Assembly: GCF_022581195.2 (NCBI RefSeq)
Contig: NC_061469.1
Span: 6,386,001 to 6,450,000 of the forward strand
From: Helicoverpa zea
Taxonomy: Eukaryota; Arthropoda; Insecta; Lepidoptera; Noctuidae
Direction: 5' to 3'
Length of the DNA: 64,000 bases
Both the position numbers and the translations under genes were made by a program. The notes beneath the pieces are model-generated. The model had not been told where the DNA came from. It did not search any database and saw only the letters and a list, made by a program, of their open reading frames with translations. Shown piece by piece: positions 11,876 through 24,000 of this stretch; the first letter of the stretch is position 1, and every line of letters starts with the position of its first letter.

Positions 11876-14800
11876 ATGGTGAGGTAGGTCGACGTAAACA
11901 AGGACAGTGGATGTGTGACAAACAAATAGAGTACACTAGCTGTTAAAGGCAATTTACTCGGTTCAACGGTCACACGAAGGCCTTTCAGATGTTAATTAAG
12001 GCCATGTTACCGCAAACTGCAAATTGTTCCCTATAAAACAATCACTACGATCATTATTGGATTCATTCTGTTCTCCGTATTTTGTGAACGAAAATAAACT
12101 GTGACTTCTGCACTGCAGATGTAACAGAAAACTATTTAAATAAGTAACGTTTTTAAACTAATTTATTTGTGTTAGGAAATATGCTTATTGTTAGTAAAAA
12201 CATCTATACATTTTTCAGTTCTTTTTCTACTAAGTAGTTAATTTTAAAATCAGTTTTAGACACAGTAAGCAAACTAATAAAATTCCTTGGCCGAATCCAA
12301 AATAAAAAATAATATCCTGTACACGTGTACACGTACTCGTATGTACGTTTCGTTGTTGTATACAAACAAATGTCTAAAATGTCTTTAATCGTGTAGTAAA
12401 TTCCTAGTAAACTGTTCAGAAATTCATTGTAAACATAAAGTTTCTAGTTTTACCTGTACTCGTGTAATACCAACGACATTCTGCGGACGTGGTTTGGCGA
12501 TACCTCGTAATGGCCCATTAGTTCTAAACAATCGCAAATCGGTTAGAAGTGCCAACCAGCCGCACATAATAGCCATTTGAGAGCGTTCATAATCAAGAAT
12601 ATGTTGCCAAAATTTCTAATCTGGCACTCACGTTAAATAACAATGCCATATGAATACACACAAGGTTCTAATGAGTTGATACGCATTGTGCTGCATATAA
12701 TCTACTTTCTAGTAAGTATATAAATTATATCTTTATCATTTCTAAGAACAACTTAACAATAGAAATACATACATATCTCTGTCATATATTGCCGGTACAA
12801 TATTATGTAAACACGTTCTTATTCATCTTAAGACAAGTCCTAAGATGTTTGGGTGCAAGCCAAGTAATAATATTAGTGAAAGATAACACGCTATGTCTGT
12901 GAAGCTATAGTTTACTGCTTTATTTAGCAACTCTATGAATGCTATATTTAGAAGGTGTACCCACTGCGGAGTTTACTTCGATCTTTGTTATCTTATTTTG
13001 AACTCTCTTAGTGAATTTACTTTGTATTTCCGTAATTGTTTTATTTATGGAGCAAATATTGAAGGCATGTGTATAAAATTGAATTTGGTATAAACAGTGT
13101 GCCGCGACCTAGTAATTACGTCTTAATCTTATCAGAACAACATGTTATAAGTAAGTACCTAGAATTTTGATAAAGTTTATGCAAAGTGACCTTAATCTAC
13201 TTGCGAATATCTAAAGAACTCAACTTTTGTAAGTGAATATAACCGAAAATATTTAAAAAATAATTGGCCCATAGATAATCAAATAAAATAAAAGTATATA
13301 TTGAATACCAAGTAAATTAACAGTTATATAAATACATAAAATTCAGAAAAACAAATCGTATCGTAAATTGATTAATTTGATAAGCAACTTTAAAACAATA
13401 AAAATAAATCGTCACGAAACGTTAAAATATGTTTTATTATGGATTCGCTTTCACATATGCGTTCAAAGGTGTCTATGAAAATTGCTCAGCCATATCCTTT
13501 CACTACATTTGCATATTGAAACTAATGTTGAACGTGCATCGAACACTCGTGACTCGTTCCAACTATTTTTTGTCACATAATAAGTCTATCAATAAATGCT
13601 AATCGTCTATGGTGATATATTAACAGCGTCTATGGTCGTTAGACTACTTAGTTGCACCAAAGAGGTTGGCAAATGAAACAAATCGTCGCTATAAATCTAC
13701 AGAGTGGCAATATTCTTGATCAATTATTTGTTCTTAGAATCACTGTTTTCTTACTCCGTAATTGATTTGAGAAAGTGTCGCGATGTTAAAACATTTAATC
13801 GAATCACCGAGTACCACTTAGGGTACTAGAATCACTTAGCTAGAGTGGCATAGCTATTGAAACCCGAGTCTCTTTCTAAACACATATCTACTCAATTCCC
13901 GTCTATTTATTTCAAACTCTTTAAAAATAATATTATTATTTACCTACTCCAATCATAACAACAACATCGATCAACATTGTCCAGTCCATAAGTAGCAGAC
14001 ATTTATCTTGGCCCAATGGGTATTCAAGAGCCGTTCAAACCTATAGACCACACAATGCATTATTAGCGTTATGCAAAGCAGATTACCAACACAAGATACC
14101 TTGGAAGATTGCATTGACCGATGTGCGCGAACCATGTATTGCGAGTGCAGTCCAGTTGGCATTCATAGGCCTTCGGACCGGTTCTGCTGCTTCAGATACA
14201 AAAAGTGATAGTCATCGTAGGTTCGAGACCTTAAGTCGATCGGTACAGCTTTCTTCAATAACGTTCACATGTGTTCTTGTATTTCTCTTAGAGCAACGAC
14301 CAGGTTTTATTGCACCTCGTTGTAATCTGTAGCACTGAAGACCAGTTTTGCGACTTCTAGATAAATATGTAGAACTTAATTTGTAGAAAATGATCCAGTA
14401 AATAAGTTTAGCTATTACCCACCTTGAGCTAGTGAAATGCCATAACATATTTCGTAGTGAAAATTCCATTTTAGTATTTATCTTTCTAAATTCTCTTATA
14501 TTCCTTCCTCTATAGCTTCTTGGCTCTCAAGAAAATTGTTAACATTCCTGAACTGTAATGTTATGATTCAACTGGGAATAATATATGATAAGAATGCAGC
14601 ATTTCACAATTATAACAATACTTACCTCACTTGATGCATACTTAAGTATCTAAGTATAAGCGGAAGTCAGTCGACATTACATAATTTTATAAAAACGTCA
14701 TTTTTTGTTGTCAATACCGGTCAATCTACCATAATCCGTCCTTTTTCACTATTACAAAATATTTGCAATTCTAATGAAGTTTAAATTTAATTATACTTAA

Positions 14801-16611
14801 GTTAGAATTAAATTGCCGGGTTTACTACAAGAATCCGAAATTCAATTAAAATTCACGATAAAAGTAGAAGTACATGACTGCAACGTACAACTGCGAGTAA
14901 GATAATCATCTTTTTATGGAAATAGTAACATTGGCATTTGCGGCTAGGTTACGCAATCTAACATTACAGCCATCCTATAATTTAAGACCAAATACTGTTT
15001 GGACTACACTTCGTTATAATCTGTCCTCTTGACAGGCTCTTGTGGCTATAAAACATTATACGTGCGCGTGAGTCTATTGGATCGTCGATCATTGAAATGG
15101 CACCAATCCAAGCCGTAGCCCATATTTACAAACATTGAAAGACAGTATAAAAATATGGACTATCGATCGTGCTGATAAAATAACTCTTCTTGGCAGTCAG
15201 TAAAAAGGACTGGAGAAACATGAAACAGCAAAGAGCTGATTCGTTTATACGTGGTAGGCATAAGCTAAGTCACGGCAAAAAATATGCCAGTCATCAGTAG
15301 CGAAACTGACTACCTGTTGAACATTATGAGTTACATACCATCGCTTGAGCTCTATAATTTAAGCCAACAGTTCTTAACAACACGTGTAATAAATAATGCA
15401 ATTAAAACTTGTATAACAATTACACACACGCAGATCGCCATAACACACTATCATGGTTTTACAGGTGATTATCACATCATAACACACGCTATAAAGATGA
15501 ATGATGATACTAACACGTTACTATGACAGGTACAAAGCAGACAGACTTCAGACAAAAGAGAACTTCACAATTTTGGCACACGATTCAAGATCTGTGAAAA
15601 AATCGGAGCAATGTCAAAACACGAGTATCTATTAAATAACAGTTTCTAAAATGTAGTTTATAAGTGCTTTCAATATTCTTTAAATGTGGCTCTGATTTAA
15701 TAGCCTATAAATCTTATAACCTTTATAGCTACCTATTAGTAAGTCCGGTCAATTTGTCGGCAGCCAAACTCACTCGAAACAAGTGTCAATCATTTGCTTC
15801 ATGTACAAAGCATGTAGTACCTCATACATTGATTGTTATGTGCCAAATCGTTTGTCAACAACTGATCGTTACCCAAACGTGACTGATGATGCTATAAATG
15901 CACGTGTCTTTGCTTCAGTCTACGTATCACGTCACGTATGTGTATTCCAATTATATGGAGTACCGCAAGATACCCGCATGAAATACCACTTAATCGTCCA
16001 CCTACTAACGCATATCGTTGCGACATCACTTTCTCTAGCAATTTGTCATTCTATCTATCATGAGCAGTAGTGGTTAGTAATGTTTGTTTTTATAGTTCCG
16101 TAAGTTAGTCGTATTCACCTTGTATGTCACTATATAACGACGTAAAAGTAGTGTATGCCACGGATTAACTTTCTGATGCAATTATTTTAATTAGGAGTTA
16201 TTCGAAGCGAGATAGGTGATTTATCACATAGCGTGCTTGTTTGGAAACGGATTTCATGATACGTGTGGTAGATCTCATTCTGACAAAATTGGAGCTACAC
16301 CAGTTGGTATGTATGTAGGTAAGATTTTTTTGATCAATAGAATCTTGACTATGAGACAGTTCCCTGGCAAAGTTGTATATGACGTCAGGTAATAAAATAG
16401 CAGATTTAATATTGTTTGCCAAAATGTTTTGAAATGAAATACTACCACTACAATGCAATCAACACTACCTAATCATTACAGAGAATTAATGACGAGACAT
16501 TTTTAACGAGCAAGCATATCCTGGACAATAATGACTGATTAAAGGTAAAGGAAAACATCTCGAGGAAACCTGGACTATAAAGTCTAAAACCAATTTATCC
16601 CTTAATCCTTT
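11876..16611. other. non-coding, no gene seen
   Basis: About 4.7 kb of AT-rich sequence. It contains a short self-complementary run near 12320 (tgtacacgtgtaca) and several short ORFs without coding features. I recognise no exon, RNA gene or element with defined ends. Confidence 0.4.
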
Positions 16612-16672
16612 TTAGTATGAGAGGAAGCCTGTGCCCATCAGTGGGATGAAAAAGGCAGATGATGATGATTCA
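16612..16672 (+). repeat. 3' tail of an RTE/BovB-type LINE
   Basis: The motif 'cctgtgcccatcagtgggat' is followed by a short GATGAT run. This is the usual 3' terminus of a LINE family that is abundant in Lepidoptera. Only the tail is present. Confidence 0.5.
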
Positions 16673-19278
16673 AAGTGTAAGAAGAATCTCGTAATGAATT
16701 GAGACCATCCCGTGCATCAACTGTCTGCATCCACATTTCCGTTACTTGTATTAGAGTCAGTGCATCGCGTGGGTGTTCATCCTCATTGCAGCTAAATATT
16801 GTCTGTCTCTACATCATTAGTTCATTAAAGGGACGACTGAATGTTATGTTGTGTGCTGTCGACGGGTTTAAAGACAGAAGCATGATCATTGCAACATTTG
16901 TTTATTTTACTTTATCTTTTCATTTAGTTAGGATTTGATACCTACCTACTCTAGAAACAATATCCATGGATCTGTTCATGGTTATGTGATACTTGCTTGA
17001 ACATAATGTCCTAATCAAAGCCTGATGATACCTATATCAAAGTTAAAAATGCACCAAGAATTTACATCAGTGACATATTTTTATAAGTCGGTCGAACGGA
17101 TGTTCATGTTTATTTCGCTAATGAATGTCATATTTTTCACGTTAAATCACAACAAACATAAATAAAATGTAATTGCATAATAATCGTTTGGCTGTCAAGC
17201 AAATAAATTTTATTATAATGGCTCAGCTAATTTTAATTTAACCTTTGAATGAGAAGAAATGTCTGCCTATATTTGGCCTGTATTATTTTAGTGATAACTT
17301 CTACTTACAAAATCAGAGCTTACACCAGCTTTAACACATTTATTCAAAGAGCATTCGCTTACAATGCTAAAGGGACAAATCCGTTGTATCGGCACATACG
17401 CCGGAAACATATTCTACAGACGGTATTGTTCTCACAAGGATTTGAAGAATGACAGCCCGATACAAAGACTGTCCTTACAATGTTGATGATAAACTGCAAT
17501 TCACTACACCCACACTCTTAAAGTAAACACTCCTGAGACTTTTGTTAAATCTGCAGCGTCTAAGTTTTGCTTATTCAAAAGTTTAAATTGCTTTTGCGTT
17601 CAAAAGCGAAACTACTACATACTCTTACATAATCTTGATAATTTTAGTCTTTTTACCTAGTGCATAATTTGCAAATTCTCTTCGAAGATTAGGTAGGTAA
17701 GTATCCAGGCACACATGATAAAGCATCTGATGAAGATGTAGCTACCTACGCCGAAAAAACATTCTGGATATGTAAATAGTGTGATACGCCAAAAAAAAAC
17801 GAAAAAAAACTTATAGGCTTACTTCGTCATTCAAAACAAGATTCGATTGTAGACTCGTAGATGAGCTCAATATATCTTACTTAACAAGAACAAAAATGTT
17901 TGCTCGTGTAAACATTCTTCGGATATCTCAGTTCGCCACATAAGTAAATATGGAATAAGTTTCGCAATAAATGTTACCTCAATATTTTCATCGTACTGAA
18001 ATATATTTATGTAAAACAACAATGGTCGACCGCGACGCTCTGAAGCTAAACGACAAAAACATGAGAACGACTTTGAAATACCTTTGTGTGAACTATTTGA
18101 ATGTATGAATTATAATTTCAGTGAATTCGTTATAAAACACGAAATGGTAGATATGGAAATGTCGAACGGCATTTTCAATGTTAGCGGTAATTAGTTGTTG
18201 GATTAATTAGCCAGCCCACCACCGGAACCGATTCTATCCTTCACCGTTAAGGAAGTTCAGTGTAAAGAGTTTGTACTGCAAAAAGTATAATTACGAAGCC
18301 ATGATCTTTAACAGCGAGAGGCTAGAGTGCGACAGTTCTTAGAAACTGAAACAATCTCTTGCGAGATAATTTCGCATTATCGCAACATAAAGAGCTCTTT
18401 TTACAGCCACCTGAGCAACGTCTCAGTCATGTATTGCAGCAGGTAACTGAACGCCCACCTGATTACTCTACTATGTTACACTGCAATAGTTATTTCAATA
18501 GGTATTCTCCACGAACATAGTTTGCAACAAAAACCCCAACAAAAAGTCATCACATTGTACACAGAACAGAAGAGTTTCATCCGGTAGTTCAATCCGGTTC
18601 CAATAAGCATGCCTCGGCTCAATGACAAAGGCAAACAATGCCTGACGATTCGAACTTAAAGCCAATTGCACTTCATTATTATATCAATGGAGAAATCGCC
18701 GGTGTGGGCGACAACGGTGGCGAAACACAAGCGGCGGCAAATCTGCAGTGACTCAGTAAACACCGCATTCAAATGCATGGCGTTAAACGTGTGCCTTCCA
18801 AACACGAAGCCCTCATCGTAAATCTATGCCTCCTGCCATTTGTTTTTAAAAATACAACCATAAACCCGAACGCACCGATCAGTAAACATTTAAACTTAAC
18901 GTCTTTGACTACTTAAGAACCCGTTCTATTTGTAATATCAATATTTGCACATCCTGGAATCTGTGGTTAGGTTTCAAACTTTTCGTTCTTTAGAGCTAAA
19001 CTTTGTGATTAAGTTCATGTTTGTGGTTAATATCTATATAGATATTCATAAGTGTTATTTTTACTAATCGATAACTTTATTTACATTAAGTTATTTGATT
19101 GTGTGTTATCAATCATAGTTCGTAGTTGCACTCGACAGAACAACCTTAAACATATTACCTACACAAAATCGTTATCTGATTGTTGATGTATTCAACTTAT
19201 CAATCGCTACATTTCCATCGTTATCAAATAATTATCACCTCACGCGGACGCTTAAATCGGTAACCATTCAAAAATTAC
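16673..19278. other. probable intron, no exon seen
   Basis: AT-rich DNA immediately downstream (on the minus strand) of the splice donor at 19278. It belongs to intron 1 of the gene that starts at 19560. I found no candidate second exon here. Confidence 0.5.
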
Positions 19279-19560
19279 CTGTTTTTGTGTTTTATCTGGC
19301 AATATTATCGAGAGCTCGAAGGATCTGTTCTTCTTGTCTCGGTTGCCAGATCTCATGAGCTTTGACGAGGAGCGAGTGATGCTCTGCGCCTTCTCCGGCA
19401 GCTTGAGCGCTACGATGGACATGCTGCGCGAGAGGCGCCGGCCCAGCTTGCGCGTACGCAGCGACATGGACCCGCTCAGGCCACGCTTGCTGCGCGCCTC
19501 CACCGTGGAGCCTGGCGTGCTCTCCTCCACGCCACCACCCTCCTCACTAGCACCAGCCAT
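19279..19560 (-). CDS. first coding exon of a minus-strand gene, possibly cordon-bleu-like
   Basis: The exon opens with ATG at 19560, encodes 94 residues and ends in phase 0 at CAG|GTAATTT (19279/19278). It has an acidic, Gly/Ser-rich start and then a basic serine-rich stretch with repeated R-x-x-S sites (GLSGSMSL, RRLSRSMS, ITRSSSKL) that look like kinase targets. It ends in SFELSIILPDKTQKQ, where the splice falls. That ending resembles the first strand of the ubiquitin-like Cobl domain ('L-x-I-x-x-LP-x-x-x-x-K-Q'), an actin-nucleator family. The match rests on about 15 residues and could instead be another ubiquitin-like or FERM fold. No further exon is visible down to position 1, so intron 1 may exceed 19 kb. 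A GC-rich stretch upstream (19.9-20.1 kb) fits a promoter. The coding status is well supported; the family is a guess. Confidence 0.65.
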
Positions 19561-19879
19561 TACACTTATTCAATAACAACACAAATACATTCAAATCCAC
19601 GTCAACATTCACATCTCCAACACTATTGTGTCACAAAAAATCACAGGCACTTGTACAGTCTTACAGTCACTTCCATCTGCGTCCACTTGAAACAAAATCC
19701 TGTGTGCACTTCAGCCAAAGATCCACATCGTGACTGCCCACCGATATCGGAAATCAGGCAACAGTTCCAGTGTTATGCGGATCATATGGTCACGGAGCCG
19801 GTTTGGGAACTACCGCTTCGATCTTACAATTTGGAACGTCGTAAAACGTAATTCAATAATGGTCCGTAGTAAGTGTGAA

Positions 19880-20130
19880 TGGGTTCAATAGTGCAGTTAG
19901 AGTGATTGTTACGTTCAAATAGAGCGCGTTATCGGCGAGCGTGTTGCATTGAGCCGGTGTCGCGCGGAGGCGCTACGTGTGCGCGGCTGTTCGCGGTCGG
20001 AGCGACTAAACCCGAGACGGACGCAGCAGCGCGGCTCCGCAGGAGACAGGCTCGCGCCCCGCCGCCGCCCGGCTCCGTCACAACAACTTCAATCAAATTG
20101 CTTTCCGAATCATAATTGTACCACTAAAAG
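19880..20130 (-). promoter_or_regulatory. CpG/GC-rich putative promoter or 5' UTR
   Basis: A local GC-rich, CpG-rich block (for example gcgagcgtgttgc, gcgcggaggcgc, ccgccgccgcccggctcc) sits 320-570 bp upstream of the ATG at 19560 in otherwise AT-rich DNA. The plus-strand ORFs here (19906-20115 and 19949-20134) have low-complexity Arg/Ala/Pro composition typical of GC-rich untranslated DNA. It could also serve the plus-strand gene that starts at 21008. The assignment is inferred from composition and position only. Confidence 0.4.
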
Positions 20131-21007
20131 CTGACACAAAACAAATGTTCGATTTACAATGAGCCGGGGAGCACTCCCACGACATGTGACTATGAATCGG
20201 GACATTAACCGCAGATTCAGTTCGCAGGCTCGGGGCTCACATTTGTTTAACGGGACTTGCTCTCGTAAAAGACGTACCAATTGAACTCCTTTGAGCTTCT
20301 TTGTTGTTCGTTGGCACGTTTTATTTATGTGAGATAAATATCTAAACTAATGAGTAGTGCCTCATGACTAGCCAGCTCGTTACAGGTCAATAGATCTCAA
20401 GGTAATCATGTTTCTCAATAAGAGCCATTGTGGATGACTGGTGTTGAGTCAAAGTTGGTTATAATTTTGCTAGGGAAGTTTAATAAGTTTAATATGTTTT
20501 AAGTACTTTAAAATATTCATAACCAGATACTTAACAATCTCTGATGAGGATGACGATGGCCGATTCCTATAAACAAGAAATAATTCTCAAGCCGTAGGTC
20601 CTTAATGTTTAGGTCAACCAGAAACCCAACCAAAAGATTAAAGAATAATTAATTTATAGAAATCTAAGGTTGTATTGAATTTAAATAATTAAGTCAGTTT
20701 CTGTGAACATTTTTGAATTCGGACGTCAATGAAAGCGAAATGAATATTTTATATAGGTTACACAGCGATCTCGTCGAATCATTCGAACATGCCTATTATG
20801 GCAATGCAAATAAAACATAGAGAATTTAGAAAAGGTTAAAACCTTTTTATACAATCTTCAAATCTAGACCATAAAATCCAGTCATTTAACACAAATGTCA
20901 ATGTCAAGATGGAATGTATGTACAATAAGCAATCAAAACAAAACATATTTTTAATGCAAATCGAGATTAATTATTTCATTTCAATTTTATAAGAAAATTC
21001 AATAAAA

Positions 21008-24000
21008 ATGAGGTAAGTAGATTTATGAAAAATTTCTCATTTAGTACTAATATTTCAGGTTGAAATTGAAGGAATAAAAGTAAATAAATATCTTCTAAAC
21101 TAGCGAGAGCCTAGAAAAATGTACTTACACAAAAGCATAAGTTTTTCAGTGTGCATTTCGATGATAGAAGAAAACAGATATAATTTTTCTTACTTATTTC
21201 TACAGCAACAAAGAATAAGGATAAAATTAGATGAGTTGTTATGGCCAGTTAACACCAACACAGAAATATGGCCAGTATGGCCTTCAACTTATTGCGTGTT
21301 TATTAGCATTGTATGAATTGGACACTCTCAAATAAACATTGTGACAAAGAATTGACCGTAAAGCAGTTTTCAAAGAGGCTAACTAACCACTATTATTTTA
21401 CAGTTATCGCCCATTCTCTTGATTTTATGTTTACAGGAAAATCTTACAATGTTTAAACTCTATAAAAATAACAGACATTTATAGCTTCTTGGATTCCAAT
21501 TTTGAATATAGTTACCTGTCTTTTTTTATTCGTGGGCTGCCATTAACAAAAATCGTTAAATATGTTTTCAGCAAATCAGAACCTCATTGGAAACAGACTG
21601 AAGACTGGAAAGCTCGGTATTCGCATCTTTACTCTTCACAGCGCGTGTTCCGGTTAGTGCCGCGACAGTTACTCTCTTTTGTACACTTGAGTAATCCTCC
21701 ATTATTGTCAGTATTTCAAGCAGTATTTTAACACTTTCTAGTTTTTCTGCAAACGCCTAAGATATTTTGTTATACTCACCTACATACGTGGCCGCATTTG
21801 TCTTGTTTACTTGTCTATTTTCTAATACTATTTTATGTCACTTTTTTAATTGTTTGCTATTCGAAGTATGCTATCGTGTTTAATTGCACGTACTTTATTT
21901 CACGCGATGTTCACTGTTCTTGAATCAAAACATTAGTCCAAGGCGGTAAATCTTTTACATACAAAAAGCAGAGTTTTAAAATGCAATGCACACTTAGGAT
22001 GCAAAATTATGTAGCGGCAACGGAGCTCGTTACCTCGACATAGCTCTCAAGGCCTGTTAGGAGTCAGGTTGCATTTATTCAGTCGCCACCGCTCCGGGCA
22101 GGCGTTAAACCTAACCTTCTTTATACATATAGCCTGGCTGTGGCTGTCAGTCACTGCGTGAGTCACGTAACCAGTGAAAAAGTCAAGCCAGCTTCCAATT
22201 TGTTCATCTCAATCCGTTCTCTCGTTTCGCCGTAAATCGCTAGCGACCATGTTTATGTTCATATTTTTTTATTCCAACGTTTCATCTATTGTTTTTTTTG
22301 CCACGAATTTCTCGCGAAAGTATAATCATCAGGATTTAAAGAAATTCGCAGAAGTTCTCTTTGTAGAAATAAACAGGTTTTCAAGTTTAGGAATTTCTAA
22401 TAAACTTCAATGACACAATATTTCTTCATTAAAGGCAGCAACAAGAAGAGCCACGGCGCATTTCATTCATGAGCAATGATTCTACTCCTTACACGTCGCT
22501 GTTAATGAGGATGCGTGCGACACACCGGGACTCCAAGACGTATAGCTCCGACCTGCCCACTCCCCCCGACATGAGCACCCTGATGTCGCAACATAGCGAG
22601 TTCTATGAAAGCTACATAAATAGCGTGCGGTTAGCTTGCCATCAACTGTAATCGTAGATCTTTGTCACCTCCTCGACGGTACTGTATAAAGTTAAGTCAA
22701 TGTTGGGCATCTTATGGTTATGTATTCAGTACCTACCTAGGTATTCGCGTGCGTAGATATAGGTATTACTCTATCTCTAACGCACATGAAAAATTAAAAT
22801 ACTTATTTATTATTCAAGCACCCATCAAACAATTTTCCAATGAAGGCAGCCTTAAAGAGAGACAGTTCAGATCTTCAGAATTTTCGTAAATAATACCAAA
22901 GTGAAAGACTAGACAATGTCCAAACGTATAATATAATTTCCTCTGTCCAGGTCGGAAGACTGGGGTGGCACCGAAACATTACTCCTAGATATGGTTCGAG
23001 CTCGAAGCCGAGAACTGGAAGAAGAAGCTCAAGACAAAACACTTGATCTGCCTCATGATGATGTTTCCGATGAGTTGGTTAATTGAACGAACAAAGCTAA
23101 TAATCATTTCCGCGCTCATAGTTACATACCTACTTACATGCGCATGCGACTGTTCTTTTCATATCATCTTGGGGCTATTATTATAAAATATTATACAATC
23201 ATTCAAATGACTGCTATGCAGTACCTACTGGTCGTTATTAACAATTAAATAATCAACAAACTGTGCTATACACCTGACGAACACAATAGCGTAACAAAAA
23301 CCAAATATGACAAAGAAACGTTTGAAAAAAGTCTTAGGTTTCCCACTTAACTTTCACTCTCGATACAATTATCTCTATTAACAACTTTCTCACAGGTTTT
23401 TTTGCGAAAATGTCACTATTATGAGTGTTTTGTTAAACAGTCTTTGTCTTCAAACACATTTATAATTATTATAAAGACGAGTAACTTACTGTTTGTGACA
23501 TCATAAAACACAGTTCTACTTTTCCTATTGTTTTGTGAAAATCCATCTACTTACTTTCCTTTGGTATCCAAATGGTGAGCTAACTGCGTAAAACTAGTTC
23601 AGCTCTATATTTTTTCATTATCGTCACCAGCGTGTCAAGTGAGGCTTGCGTGCATGGCCTAAGCCTGCGTACGACCGAGCGGAGCGTCTCCCGATCCCGA
23701 GTGTCGAGAATATCCACCCGTCGCGATATGGACATACCTTCCATCTTGGCATTTGAAACCCCTGTCATTCCAGCACCAGTAAGACGTATACTTAAATACT
23801 CAGTATTTTCTACAATTTATAAAATATAATTTATATGATGTCTATCTTCTTCTACCAGGCCCCTCTTGAAATACCTGGACTGCAAAAAGTTAATGTTACT
23901 GAAAATCAAAATATTCCTCGATGGTCAATACGTCGTTCAATTTGCCCCGTTTGTTCTCAAAAGTGGAAAGATAAATCATCAGTTAACAATGTAAAATATT

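Noticed and set aside
21119..21316. Possible exon with QQRIRIKLDELLWPVN after a TTTCTACAG acceptor
   Set aside because: All donors available downstream leave phase 0, whereas the next exon of the 21-25.7 kb gene needs two leftover bases. The ATGAG microexon at 21008 fits perfectly without it.
22174..22413. Plus-strand ORF in intron 2 of the 21-25.7 kb gene
   Set aside because: The neighbouring exons (21572-21652 and 22435-22629) join in phase without it, and it has no in-phase donor.
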